A DNA stretch of 64,000 nucleotides. It comes from Chelonoidis abingdonii (taxonomy: Eukaryota > Chordata > Testudines > Testudinidae). The stretch spans positions 130,204,658 through 130,268,657 of the forward strand of contig NC_133773.1 in NCBI RefSeq assembly GCF_003597395.2, written 5' to 3'. The notes under the pieces were generated by a model. The model was given only the letters and a program-made list of their open reading frames with translations. It had not been told where the DNA came from and searched no databases. This document shows positions 24,501 through 36,599 of the stretch, one piece after another. Within the stretch, counting starts at the first letter, position 1, and each line of letters starts with the position of its first letter. A program made the translations under genes and the position numbers.

Positions 24501-25004
24501 GCCAAGTTGCCAAAATGCATTTAAACATGTCAGCTTCAGTGCTGATTTCCAGCCTTGTGTAATCCCACTGACACCAGGAGGATTATGATCTGTCAGTCAG
24601 CACAGGATGCAGCCATTAGAAGTGAACTATTTTTGAGTGCCCAGAAGGCAGCTGGACATTTCACAACATGACGTCATGATCACTGCCTCAAATTGTGCAA
24701 GAGTGGGTAAGAAGCAGGTTGCAAAGGAGGAAGGGGTTATCATAATTAATGTGGTTACACAGTAAGGTACATACACGTCTTGGCGTTTGTATGGAAAGCT
24801 TGCAACACGCAATCATGTATTAAAGACTGAATTATAATACATACGCACAAAGGGGCAGAATGAATGTTGAACCTGCCAAAAACAGTTTCACTATTTACAC
24901 CTTTGGGGTATTAATTTTAAGGGACTGGGGTTCCCTCACCTCCCATGCAGACCTATTCTAAATCTGATACCCAAAAAACAGAAGGGACCATTAATTGAGA
25001 GATG
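21546..25004. other. Intergenic, no gene seen
   Basis: No coding exon, RNA gene or well-preserved repeat was recognised on either strand in about 3.4 kb. Confidence 0.4.
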
Positions 25005-25150
25005 ATTGGAGCCATTTATTATTGTTCTTTAGTACCTGTAGATGTTCATGGTGCTTTGCAGACATTGGAAAGAGACGGAGTCCTTACCCTGAGGAATTTA
25101 CAATCTGATTTTAAAACACAGTGCAGTGACACAAAGGAGAAGACATTGAA
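25005..25150 (+). repeat. Old MIR-like dispersed repeat
   Basis: TTATTATTGTTCTTTAGTACC...CATGGTGCTTTGCAGACATT...CCTGAGGAATTTACAATCTG is the decayed form of a SINE-like repeat whose intact relatives end in CCCCAAAGAGCTTACAATCTAA. Confidence 0.45.
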
Positions 25151-25424
25151 CTATAATGGGGAAAGTGGAATGGACAAGAGTTTTTGTCCCAAGGTTTGCT
25201 TAGTGTTTTGAGGATGAGGTGCTACGGAATTCAGTGTTGTTACGATAATTAGAGTTTACTTGCATTGGCTGAAGAGGTTCCAAGTTTATACATGTGATTT
25301 TTACACAGCCTGTGACTGGATAACACCTTGACCTATACGATTACAGCTTTCATCCATGCCTTGTGATATTTCCCAAATCAAATTTCGTCATCAATAATAG
25401 CAGATAAGGCCTCACACTCAGGAG

Positions 25425-25625
25425 TTTTGGTTTCCATCCCTGGGTCTGGCAGAGACTTCCTGGGTAATCTCAGGAAATAGAGACTCTGTGCATTGGTTTC
25501 AACATCTGTAAAATAGGGGTGGTAATATTTAGGTAACAGGGCTGTTGTGAAGATTAAGCCTCTATGTAGTGTCACTGTAGAGCACCCATTAACTGTATCT
25601 AATGTTTGTAAAGCACTTTTGAGGG
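25425..25625 (+). mobile_element. MIR SINE
   Basis: CTGGGTAATCTCAGG, ACATCTGTAAAATAGGGGT, GGGCTGTTGTGAAGATTAA and TTTGTAAAGCACTTTTGAGG occur in MIR order on the + strand. Confidence 0.75.
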
Positions 25626-25904
25626 ATAGGAACCTAAATACATTGGCCCCTAACTTCCATCTATTTCAATTGATCTGGGTCTTTGTGATCATCAAACAGA
25701 ACTCACAATAGGAGTGAAAAGTAGTAATATGCAGCAATATAAGCACAGGGCCTCCCTAAAGAGATCAAGTATTGATTTAGCAATAAAATAACCGAAGCTT
25801 GCACAATGACTGCAGACTCCCCCTTCACCACATCAGGCGATTTTTAAAAAAATTATATATATTCTAGAAGTGCCTAGAGTAGAGACCCTAGCAGAGACTG
25901 GAGC

Positions 25905-26080
25905 CTCAGTGAGAGAGGCACTGTAAATTTGCAATCTATGTCAGCAAAATAGACCAAGGGGAAACAAAGGCACAGAGAAGGGATTGGCTTATAGTCACAC
26001 AGCATGTCAGCAGCAGAATCAAGATTAGAATCCAAGGCTACTGATTCCCAATCCTGTGCACTCCATTGAGCCAATACAAC
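25905..26080 (-). mobile_element. MIR SINE
   Basis: Reverse-complement MIR order: AAGGCACAGAGAAGGGATTGG, AGTCACACAGCATGTCAGCA, GATTAGAATCCAAGGCTAC, CAATCCTGTGCACTCC. Confidence 0.75.
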
Positions 26081-26454
26081 TGCTCTGTTTCATAGTAGAG
26101 TCTGGTGTTTGAGCCCTGGAAGCACTAAATGACAGGGTCTATGTGGGAACTGAGTTTTCCTCTACAATACTGTTACTTCCTCAGAGGCATCGCTGCCCTT
26201 TTCCAACCTCAGTCATACTCACAGCAGAGGAGATCAAAGGCCCTTCCTAACCCAGGGCCAAATCATTCTCCCCTTACTCATACCAGTAATGGGAGTGAGA
26301 GCAGCAAGCAGCCCTCAAGCTAGTGGGAGCTTTGAAGGAATAAGAACTAAACTAAAACTAAGCTTAGAGTTCCAGATTTGCCCAGAGATCTGCCTGTTAC
26401 AGGATATTTTCTTCAAAAAAGAAAAAACAGCACAGTTACAGGTGGGTTTAAGGT

Positions 26455-26545
26455 ATCAGAATCACAAGACTGGAAGGGACCTCAATAGGTCACTTGGCCA
26501 GTCCCTTGCACCCCTGGCAGGATTAAGTATTACCTAGGCCATGAG
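26455..26545 (-). mobile_element. CR1 LINE 3' tail fragment
   Basis: AGACTGGAAGGGACCTCAAT with GGTCACTTGGCCAGTCCC is the reverse complement of the CR1 3' tail. Confidence 0.65.
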
Positions 26546-27689
26546 TTTAACTTTTATTTTTATACTTTCAATTAAGATGGTGGTTGTGACTCACAGAGCA
26601 GTTTGGGATCTCGACATCAATACTGAGCCGTTGCTTTGTTACAAACAGTGATAAATAATAATCCTCTAAGAACTCATTTCTCTTACAGCCAGGAACTGAT
26701 GGAACAAAATTGGAGTCCTTGTTATTTTCATCAGTCTCTATGTCTTTCCACTCCTGTATCCCACTAACCTGTCCCTAATGAGTGCTAGTTTTCCACAGCT
26801 ATGAAATCAAAGGTATTTAATAGTAAAATCCCTTCATGCTAACATCTTCTATCCCATTACACGTCTACAGAAGAGATCCTCTGAAAAGTCCAAGATTTTC
26901 ATCCACATAGGAACACCATCTAGAAAGTGGTATTTGAACTAAATTATGTTGTTCATTAAGGGCTGTCCCCCTTTCTGCACGCCTTACACGCACACACACA
27001 GTTCTAGTGACTTCATTGGGAATACAGTACCACACAGCTTTTAGCATCTCATTTTTCTTCTCCTATTTTCTTAGCTGAGGAGCCCTTCCCCTTTGTAGAG
27101 TAGTCTCAGCATCGGTAGCATGTCAAGTCACCCAATAAGTTTCCCTGGAAATACTCGGTAGTATGCACTTTGTGGACTAGTTGCAGCCATCACTGTGCTT
27201 GAGAGATGCCCTGATGTTTGCTAATTAAATGATTCTGAAGTTAAACAACTATTTCCAACAGAAATCATACGAAATTTCAGTTTCGTATAAGTAAGTATGG
27301 CCCAAAACCCAGGGTCCAGATGAGACTAATTTTATTTTAGCTGTAAAGTCAAGCTGGGAATTCTCAACACCCGAGTCTGGATCTGGATCTGGATTTCAGA
27401 CCCCCAAATTAAGAAGTGTTGGGGCTTTGGTGTGACCCATTATAGAGATCATAGACCTGATTCCCCATCATAAATGACTGCACAGGGTGAAAGACATCAG
27501 TGGTACGTCAGTAAAAAATGTGGTTGTAGAATGCTACAGTTCTGATTTTGTAGCATGTGACTCACTTTGCCCAACTGTAAATGGCTATAGAAGGAGCAAG
27601 ACAGTGGGACAAAAAGACCCAGATCCACAAAGGGACTTCAATGTTGCAATGCTGAGCATCACAGAGCCCAACTTTCAGGTGCCAAGGGG
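26546..27689. other. Intergenic, no gene seen
   Basis: No exon recognised. 27600-27680 resembles part of a low-grade repeat (AGATCCACAAAGGGACTTC). Confidence 0.4.
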
Positions 27690-27714
27690 AAAAAAAAAAA
27701 AAAAAAAAAAAAAA
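27690..27714 (+). repeat. A25 run
   Basis: Twenty-five consecutive A bases following GGGG, inside a SINE-like region. Confidence 0.9.
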
Positions 27715-28139
27715 CCATCATAGGAACAACACTGAGCCACAAAGCCCGGAGGTAGGCACCTAGGCTCCCTATACAGTGAATGGGAAGAGATGACACCTTA
27801 GAATGTGATCCACAAAAGCCAGCACATTGTAGAGCTGCCTATGCTAGCCAGCCAATGAAATGCTGACAACAGGGGTGTGTTCTAAGTGCTGCCCTTCTCA
27901 CAGATATAGGCACCCAAGACCCAGCTTCAGGGAGGTGCCAATCCCTGCTTAGCAATCAATGGCATCCTGCAGGAATTAGTTAGACATCTGCCTCATCCCA
28001 CACAAAAGGGCCAAAGGAGGAAGAGACAGTGTCTACCTTATAACTTTTAGCCCAATGGTTAGAGTACGGACCTAGAATATGGGAAACCCAGGTTCAATTC
28101 CCTGCTCTGCTGGGAGTGCGGGGAAGTTTACCCACAAAA
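27715..28139 (+). repeat. SINE-like dispersed repeat with tRNA-like phrase
   Basis: Around 28050-28115 the sequence reads CCAATGGTTAGAGTACGGACC...GAAACCCAGGTTCAATTCCC, which resembles the A- and B-box arrangement of a tRNA-derived SINE (MIR-like head). Flanking repeat phrases such as GGTAGGCACCTAGGCTCCCT are common in turtle DNA. It is too degraded to be a tRNA gene. Confidence 0.45.
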
Positions 28140-29442
28140 GTCCCCCAACCATCCAAGGAAGACAGATTTGCTTCTTCTGAACACAAAACAAGGATCAAGA
28201 ACATTCTGCAAGGGACAAGAGGACAACCCCATAGTGTGCTGCCTTCCCAAAGCCCAGGCATGAGATATCACTCAGAGATTAGATAAGCTTTGGAAGTTGA
28301 CAGATGTGGATCCACTGGTGATTGTTCATATCACTAATGACACAGAGAAATCTTGCACATAATAGATCACTGCAGAGAAAGTCAGAAGTGTACTGATACC
28401 CAAGTGATCCTCTGAGAGCCTTCCTTTCCCATAGTAAAAGGCAAGAGATTCTGAAAGTGAACCACTAATTTGGTAAATGGTGTAGGGTTTTGATTTGTAG
28501 AAAATAGGTCCAACTTTTATACTGAGAGGGAGCTATATAGTCTGGCTGACCACCTCAACAGAAATGGGGACCACTCTCCTCAGGGACAGGCTGGCTCGAG
28601 TAGTCACAAGGGTGATAAACTAATAAACGTGGAGAGTGAAGAAAGGGAAGATATGAGCCCTCATTTAGCACAGCATCAAGATGATGAGAACAAAATGAAC
28701 AGCAATACTAGCAGCCTAGATAAACAAGAGGAACTGGAATTGCTCACTGCAGAGCATAAATTCAATCTACTTAGTATTATTGAAGCCTGGTGGGATGAGG
28801 CCTGTGACTGGAAGGTTTATAAAAAAAACCACCAATGATTAGAACCTATTTAGGGATGATCAAATGGGCAAAAGGGGAGGGGGAGTGGCACTCTGTCAAA
28901 AATGGTATTACCTGTTTCCAAGTCACTGATAACTCAGAAGAAAATGATCTTGAAGGCTTATGGATCAACATTTTAACAGATAAAGCACAAGATGAGGAAT
29001 TACTTGGTGTCTGCTACAGACTTCCATATCACAGTAGGGAACAGGGAGCAGGATGACTAGCTCCTTACACACCTCTCTATAAAATGTAGGGAAAAAGCTG
29101 CATGATCATGGAGGACTTGAGTGCCCTGCTGAAGTTCTAGTACTGACAGCATGAGATCTAAAAATCCTAGATGAAGTTTCCTAACTCAGTTGTTGCAGCC
29201 AACATTGGGGAATTCTATTAGATCTTGTCATGACAAATGCAGAGGAACTGATCAAAAAACTAAAAGTTAAAGGTAGCCTAGATATAAGCAATCCCCACAT
29301 CTATAATGTGCCTGCAAAATAAAGTGCAGACCAGGAATCCATATACTTGGTGCTTCAATTAGGCCAATTTCACAAGGCTAATGTTATGAGACAAAGCACC
29401 TTGGAGGAAGAGTTTCATCAGAAAAAATGTGAGTGATAGTAA

Positions 29443-29915
29443 CTGCCACCGAGCACCGAATCGGCAGGCCTCCCTCCGGCCAGGATGTAGCCACCTTCCT
29501 GAGCGGTTCTCTGGACGGCGAATTTGGCCGAGACAGGTGGGACACCGCCTCGCTGTGGTCCCGCGCCCGCAACGCCACGCGCCGACTAGGGAAGCGACTG
29601 GGCTGCCGCTGGGTCTGGAGCGAGGAGCGACAGGAGCTGGAAGTTCTGGTGCCGCAGATCGGGACGGAGGGCAGCATCACCGTCAGCCCCGGAGCCAGAG
29701 GCGTGCTGGAGAGGTCCCTGAAGGCCGCCGTCCACGCGCTCTACGTGGACACCCTGAGGAAAAAACCCGACCAGGGCAAGGCCTTTGAGGTGACCAGCAA
29801 GTGGGACTCCAGCAACCACTTCCTCCCCGCGGGCAGCTTCACCCGCTTCGCCGACTGGCGCTTCATACACCGCGCCCGGCTGAACTGCGTCCAGCTCAAC
29901 GGAGCCGTCTGCCAC
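29443..29915 (+). pseudogene. R2-type retrotransposon protein fragment (C-terminal region)
   Basis: A GC-rich 473-bp insert in the AT-rich CR1 copy. One frame is open throughout for about 157 codons. It contains TATEHRIGRPPSGQD, SLWSRARNATRRLGKRLG, KAFEVTSKWDSSNHFLPAG and FTRFADWRFIHRARLNCVQL. I recognise this as the stretch between the reverse transcriptase and the CCHC zinc knuckle of R2-type (site-specific, restriction-like endonuclease) non-LTR elements; the identification is by memory. It stops just before the knuckle, so the CCHC, the endonuclease, the reverse transcriptase and the 3' UTR are all absent. There is no ATG; the upstream in-frame TGA and the terminal TAG both lie in flanking CR1 sequence. 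TAGTAA occurs on both sides (29437-29442 and 29916-29921). Removing the insert restores the CR1 frame (SALKQFPNARKAT...EEEMKAAM). It is not expected to encode a working protein. Confidence 0.7.
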
Positions 29916-30053
29916 TAGTAAAGTGCTCTTAAGCAATTCCCAAATGCCCGAAAAGCCACAATTAAGACAGAAAAGTGTAGTGATTTAGAGGAGGAAATGA
30001 AGGCAGCTATGCAATGTTTTGGGGATCACCCAAGCCAATGGTGAGGGGAGCGG

Positions 30054-31715
30054 TGTGTCACTACTTGCCTTGTAACTTTGGAGGTCTTAATGCTATGCTG
30101 CTATGGCTCAGTGCTCCGATACCAGTAGCCAGATTACAGGCTTGCATCTACCAAGTTACTTCTTGAAGGGTGATTTTAACAATCCTGTCTGGTCCCAAGT
30201 CCCCCCAGGTTCTTAACTACTAGACACTGACTGCTCCCCTCTGGTTCACAGACGTGAAAACTACCCTTGATCAGGAGTTCACTTCAGCACACAGTTCACA
30301 CAACATTGGCCCGCTTGAGGTAAAAATGAACAAAAAGTTTAATAGAAAAATCAGATTCAAAGATGAACTAGAAAGGAAAAGCAAATAAATTACACAGAAA
30401 ACAAAGACACAATCTCAGGCTTTACACTTCTATATTAGCCAAATTCCCTTTTCTAGTACAATTTATTTATCACCTCTGAATATTTTCCCAGCATGCCCTC
30501 TGTACTAGAGGAGATCCAGTGCTTCATGGACCACACTCTACTTAGATGCTAGGCCTCAGTTACTTGATATCCTTCATTTCAAATAGCTTCCCTTTCAACA
30601 GGGTTTACTGTGTTTTTCCCCATGTTTTCTCAGACTATGGTAATTCATGGTTACACAGAACAGGGGTGGGGGTTTCCAGACTGTGGTTTTCTTTTCGTTT
30701 TCAAGTTGTTTCAATGTTTTCCTATTAACTTTGGCTGGACAATGCAAGGTGCTTGGAGCCAATTTGCTGTGAACACCTGGCCTGAGATGTATGCTCCCTG
30801 CCTGACCACCTCACAGAAGTGTGGTGAGGCAATGCTGTAGTTTTACTAAAGTTACAGTTACTATTTCACTCACATACACCCTATATAACTGAGGTGGGCA
30901 AACTATGGCCTGCGGGCCACATCCAGCCCAAGGGACTGTCCTGCCCAGCCCTTGAGCTCCTGGCTAGGGAGGCTAGTCCCCGGCCCCTCCCCCACAGCCA
31001 CGCCACTGCAAGGGCAGTGCTCTGGGTGGCAGGTTGTGCACTCCTGCTGAGCAGCGTGACAGCATGTCTGGCTCCAGCTGGGCGGTGCAGCTGCCAGACA
31101 TGCTGCTCTGAGTGGCACGGAAAGAGGGCCTGGCAGGGGGCCGCATAAGAGACAGGGGGGCAGTCAGGGGACAGGGAGCTGTTGGATAGGGCAGAGGTTC
31201 TTGGGGATGGTTGGGGAACAGGGAGGGTTGGATAAGCGTGGGAGTCCCGGAGAGCCTGTCCGGGGGGGCATGGATAGGGGTCAGGGAATGGGGAGCAGGG
31301 GGGTTTGGATAGATGTGGGGTCCCAGGGGACCTGATAAGGGCAGGGGTGTGGATAGGAGTCAGCAGTCAGGGGACAGGGAGTAGGGGGTTGGATGGGTCA
31401 GCAGTTCCGAGGGAAGGCAATCAGGGGGTGGGAAGTGGGAGGGGTCGGCTGGGGTCAGGGGCCAGGCTATTTGGGGAGGCACAGCCTTCTCTACCTGACC
31501 CTCCATACAGTTTTGCAACCCCAACGTGGCCGTTGGGCCAAAATGTTTGCCCATCCCTGCTATACAACATAGTCCGAATGGCCAAGGTCAGGACATTATA
31601 AGTTTTCATATAAGACATTACTTGACATTTTATACACAGTAATAGTGTCAACCAGATTATTCAATTGCTTATTTTGCTATTCTCCCCTTGGGGTGTCTGG
31701 ACCCTGATTGTCACA
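30054..31715. mobile_element. Probable LTR-type insertion in CR1, itself split by a hAT element
   Basis: LINE coding ends near 30035 and resumes near 31735. The inserted block begins TGTGTCACTAC and ends GATTGTCACA, so it has TG...CA ends. Flanks AGCGG and AGCTC match at 3 of 5. Without the hAT element it is about 980 bp, the size of a solo LTR, and has no coding frame. The class is an inference from ends and size. Confidence 0.4.
30889..31559. mobile_element. hAT-type non-autonomous element, 671 bp
   Basis: Starts CTGAGGTGGGCAAAC and ends GTTTGCCCATCCCTG (inverted repeats). Flanked by CTATATAA (30881-30888) and CTATACAA (31560-31567), a 7/8 duplication. The left part carries GGCCTGCGGGCCACATCC. 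The right half is a degenerate G-rich tandem array (units of the type TCAGGGGACAGGGAG...GGTTGGATAGG). No transposase. Confidence 0.85.
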
Positions 31716-32429
31716 AGCTCTAAAAAATTAAATATGTAGCAAATGGAAGAATTGGGAAGCTGAACGTAGTGACTATAAATCCAAAGTTAGGAATTGTAGA
31801 CAATTGATAAGGTAAGCAAAGGGACATAAGGAGAATTGTCCATCCAGCAAAGCTGAAGACAATAAGGAGTTTTTAAAAATACATTATGGGGGGAAAAGGA
31901 ATCCTGACAATAGTGTTGGTCCATTACTAGATGAAAATGGTAGAATTAACAATAAAAATGAAAATAAATATTTCCTTTCTGTATTTGGGAAAAATGGATA
32001 ATGTAGTCATATCATATGATAACATCCTCCTGAGACATTAGACAAATGGAAAGACAGCAGCTACTAAAGTTGGAAATTTTTAAATCAGCAGGTCCAGATA
32101 GCTCTTAAAACTCTTGGGTACAAACTGAGTGAGGAGCTCACTACACCATTAACGTTTACTTTCAGTAAGTCTTGGAGTACTGGGGAAGCTTACTTCCATT
32201 CTTCTGAAACTAACATTGTGCCAAGAATTACATGGTGTAAACAGGATGACCTGGGTAATTATAGGCCTATCAGTCTGACATGGATCCTGGGAAAGATAAT
32301 GGAGCAGCTAATATGGATCTTGATTAATAAAGAATTAATAAGGTAATATAATTAATGTCAATCAAAATGGTTTACGGAACCTGTCTAAATTAATATTTTT
32401 TAAAATGAGATTACAAGTTTGGATAATAA

Positions 32430-32666
32430 AGAACATAAGAACAGCCACATTGGGTCAGACCAAAGGCCCATCTAGCCCAGTATCCTGTCTTCCAACAGTG
32501 GCCAATGGCAGGTGCCCCAAAGGGAATAAACAGAACAGGTAATCATCAAGTGATCCATTCTCTGTCACCCATTTACAGCTTCTGGCAAACAGAGGTTTGG
32601 GACACCATTCCTGTCCATCTTAGCTAATCATCATTGATGGACCTATCCTCCATGAACTTATCTAGT
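32430..32666. mobile_element. CR1-related fragment nested in the LINE
   Basis: GAACATAAGAACAGCCACATT through CCATGAACTTATCTAGTT is a very common turtle repeat block (GGGTCAGACCAAAGGCCCATC; ACAGGTAATCATCAAGTGATCC). The host LINE sequence continues after it at GATGTAATATATTTTACTTC. A shorter degenerate copy lies at 37870-38025. Confidence 0.65.
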
Positions 32667-33790
32667 TAGAGCATTGATGTAATATATTTTACTTCTGCAA
32701 AGTATTTGACTTGGTACCACACAACATTTTAATTAAAAAACTAGAATTATATAAAAGTAAAATGGTACATATTAAATGGATTAAAAGTGGATTGGTAGGT
32801 CTTAAAATGTAATTGTAAATGGGGATCATTATTGAACAAGTGTGTTTCCAAGAGGGATACCACGGGGATTAATCCTTGGCCCTATGCTGTTTAACATTTC
32901 TATCAATGGCCTGGAAGAAAAACAGTCATCCTTGATAATATTTGTGGATAACTCAAAAATTGGGGGAAGTGGTGAACAACACAGAGGACAGGTCACTGAT
33001 TCAGAGCATAAGCAAACAATTGTTTTAATATGGCTAAGTTTAAGCGTATACATCTAGGAACAAAGAACGCAGGCCAAACTTCCAGGATGGTCAGGGCAGA
33101 TAATCAGATGACAATGAGTGCCCAGTTACACTGGCTCATGACACTGTGGCCCAATGGGCTAATGAGATCCTTAGATACATAAACAGGGGAACTCTGAGTA
33201 GGGAAGTTATTTTACTTGTATTTTTGGTGACTGGTGTGACTACTGCTAGAATACTGTGTCCAGTTCGGTGTCTATATTTCATGAAGAACATTGAACAATT
33301 GGAGATGGTTCAAAGAAGAGCCATGAGAATGCTTTTTAAAGGGGGGGGGCAAGTTTTAGAGTGAGACTCAAGGAACTCAATTTATTTAGCTTAACAAAGA
33401 GAACATTAAGGGCTTACTTGATTATAGTCTATTATTAAATATTTGTTCCCCATGTAGTTACTAACAGCCTCTTCAATCTAGCAGAGAACAATATAACAAG
33501 ATCCAGTGGTTGAAAGTTGAAGACAGATAAATCCATACAGGAAATGAGAACATTTCTGAACAGTGAGTAATTACCCACTGGCACAGTTTATCTGGGTCAT
33601 GGCAGATTTGGCATCACTGACCATTTTTAAATCAAGAGCAGATGTTTTTCAAAAGAAAATCTGGGGAATTATTGGGAGAAGTTCTATGGAACAGTCATTG
33701 GGCCAGAGCGAGAGCAGAAGTAGGGCACCACTGACTTCACCTGAAGTTTTCGGAGTGGAGAAAGTTGGTCAGGTTCATGAACCTGACATA

Positions 33791-35539
33791 ATTATGTAAA
33801 TAACTTGAAAGCATTTGCTGTAGCTCAGCACCTTGTTAATAGGGCCAGCCCAGAACAGTCTGTCAATAAGTGCAAATCAGGAACATGGTAGTCTTCATTT
33901 AATTCACCCCATTTATTCTAGAAAAACAATTCATCTAATAGGAATAGAGTTTTGGCACCGTGGAGTGCTACTGAACTGAAAAACTTGGAGCCTCATCCCC
34001 ACCCTGCCCCAGCTTTGCTAGCATTTGGAGTCGCAACACAAGCTAAGAGACTGAGCAGTGCTTTAACTAACCCATCCCAAGCAATAAGTTACATCAATTT
34101 TGTTAGCCTTCCCTTCATCAAGCCACTGTAAATATTAAACTGTTTTGCTCCATGCATTAACCAGAGTCTTCAAAAGTCAAAACCATAGTGGTAGCAACCA
34201 CTGGTGGTGATCTCAAACAGTAAGTTCTGCACCTAATAGATGGAATGGAAGTCCTGAAATGCATGAATACATTAGAGTATGCAAGCTAGAAGGAAGGACC
34301 GTCCCATGGTTAGTGAACATCAAAACAGGATGAAGCAGCATACTCATTAACAAGTCATAGGGCAACATACCAGCTATGCCTCCAACAGGTGGTGCTTTCA
34401 CAGGGAGCTGTTCCCTATGCACAGAACACCCCAACAGCCATTCGGAGATGTTGCCTACAAGGCAGGCCACCCAGACTGCCAAACCAAGTTTGAGCAAACT
34501 AGATCCAGTGGAAAAACCTGATGTTCTGAGGTGCTAACTGCATATGTTGCTACAGAAAAGCCTCTGGGGAACTGGATCTGTAGTGACAATAGGCCTCCCC
34601 TACTCTTAGTGGCCAGTCATATCCCACAGATTCTACATGTATGTGACAAGTAACCAGTAGGAGCTTGGACCTTTGCCAGTCAAGTGGTGGTATAGAAGAC
34701 AGGACATGCACTGCCACCAGCTCATAACCAGTCTTTTGGAAAAGATAGTAATTCAAGGTATCACTCTGGAAGGACTATCCCATCTACAGTATGTGCCAAG
34801 AAATGACACCAGTGAGGCTAGTATGTCTTATGCTTTACTAGAGTCAGGTCAGGACAGCTAAGCAATGAACTACAGCTGGATAGCATGCCTATGGGTAAGC
34901 CTCTGATGCATTTGTGCCAACCCAGCACCTTGCTGGAGGAGCCCCTAGTTTGGTGTGTTTTCACAGTTCATTTTTGTCTGCATACCTATTAAGTAGACAT
35001 ATGGGAGCCTGAGAAAAGTCCTGATATCTTCATTGTATGGCTATCATTCTGGTTAATGAGACTGCACTTTTGCTGTGCAGCGAAGGTATTTCACTCTGCT
35101 CATGGTACATAAAGACTTCAGACTAGAGACAATTGCAGCATGTGTCCTTCCATTTCAGTATTAGCCACAGTGCATATATTCCGAGTTCTATAGTGACTCA
35201 CAGTGGGCTGTGCCCTCTGCCACATGAAGAGTACAAATTGCTACCGTCGGGCTTGGTTTTCTTCTCTTCAGCTGCAGGTGCAGCTTCCGGCTGCTTTTTC
35301 CTCCAGTTGCCTCTAGAGTGGGCAGGCTTCCCTGATGCCTACATGCTGGTGAATGTACTTTACACCACATCAGGGCTTGAAGTACTTTGCTGGTCTTCCT
35401 TCAACTTCTGCACTCTCCTTGAATCTGGTACGGAATGTGGACAAGCAGCCTGGTGGCTCTGTCCAAAAAACACACCGCTAACAGGGTTCACAACCCACCT
35501 TTCTTCCTGGGGCTTTCTTGCTACCCACCAATAAGGCTC
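33791..35539. other. Intergenic, no gene seen
   Basis: No exon or confidently named repeat. The longest open frame (35133-35534) has no recognisable domain and no codon or splice context. Confidence 0.4.
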
Positions 35540-35878
35540 AGAGAGGCTTCAGGGCTGTACAACACCATGTCTTTAGTTACTTATGGTTATCCCACCACCA
35601 CTGTCTATCTATGTAGAGTCTTTACACGATTAGTCAGCACCTTTACAGGTAGCATCAGCCTTCAGCTAGGAGGCTTCCAGTTCCCTCCCTGACTGACTTT
35701 TCCCTGGATGCCTTCTGGCTCCCTCCCAGCCTTTATAGCCCTTGGCTTGTCAGGCCAGCAGGTGTTGCCAATCCTCAGGCCAGCATCAGGCCTTTTCCAT
35801 CAGCCCCAATCTGTTTCCCCTGATTGGAGCTGGCTGGGCAGGGCTAATTAGGGGCTTTTGCACCAGCACCCTGCTACA
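35540..35878 (-). mobile_element. LTR-like sequence with TATA box
   Basis: On the minus strand it begins TGTAGCAGGGTGCTGGTGC and continues through CAATCAGGGG and the TATA-like GGCTATAAAGGCTGG (about 35733-35747). This layout is that of a Gypsy-type LTR promoter. The far border was not found; the start given is approximate. Confidence 0.45.
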
Positions 35879-36599
35879 AACACCTTTTCCTCATCTATTG
35901 CACCTTATGTGCAGCCTGGCATGCTTTGTAATGCACCAAGACTGTATGAGAGAGTGCACAGCCTATTTCTATATCTGGAGGAACAGCCCACTTGCTGAGA
36001 ACTGGGCCCAGAAGCAGCATAGTTAAGTTGCCTCCAAAGATGTGTACATACTTCAACTGCTCTAAGATGTCACACTGAGAAGATTCCCCAATTCTGCCCT
36101 AGATATATAGGCAGTTTTCTTGTGCAGGAGCAGGTCACTACACAGCACTTCTGAGCCAGATTATGAAGTCAGGGGTGGGGGCAGGAATACAATTGAAATT
36201 CAGGGCAGAGTTTGACCACCAGTGAGCCAGCAAGCTACAATAGAACAGCTGCTACTCCACATGCTGCACTGAGTTCCCAGGGCTGACTCACCCCTACTGC
36301 ACCCCTCTCCCTAGCCCTAACACAACTACTACCTGTGGGACACAATAAAGCAGCATGTTGGAGTGGGATATAGTTCTGGCAGCCTCTAAAGAAACTTATT
36401 CCTACAGGATACATGCATAGCAGCCATTTTATGCCTGCAGAGCAGCTGCATGCCACAGAAGAACAAGAGGCTTTTTAAGGTTGCTTTGAATAAGGGCCCA
36501 AAAATTGGATTGTTCCTGTATATGAAAAATCAATCACATGTTCCCTGAGCACCAGGAAGTCATGATGACTTTAGTAAGGAACTGGGTTGTCTCACTAAC
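35879..36599. other. Intergenic, no gene seen
   Basis: No exon or well-defined repeat recognised. Confidence 0.4.

Larger units (their letters stand above)
28140..33790 (+). mobile_element. Long decayed CR1/L3-type LINE carrying nested insertions
   Basis: Translations in broken frames give every main part in order. Near 28240-28340 is a CCLPxPGMRDIT...DPLVIVHITNDT segment (ORF1 esterase-like domain). Near 28740-29270 is the ORF2 endonuclease (SIIEAWWDEACDW, ELLGVCYRLP, LLDLVMTNAEEL). About 31760-32300 continues ORF2 up to the reverse transcriptase. At 32840-32960 is GIPRGLILGPMLFNISINGLEE with FVDNSKIGGS (reverse transcriptase active-site region, catalytic motif decayed). About 33240-33700 is the 3' end. 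Many stops and indels show an old dead copy. Insertions at 29443-29915, about 30054-31715 and 32430-32666 interrupt it, and the LINE frame resumes after each. Confidence 0.8.

Noticed and set aside
28050..28120. tRNA gene on the + strand
   Set aside because: Only box-like phrases of a degraded SINE; stems do not pair.
29433..29918. 161-codon GC-rich frame as a host gene
   Set aside because: It has no ATG start, its stop and upstream limit lie in CR1 sequence, it is flanked by a short direct repeat, and its translation resembles a retrotransposon protein.
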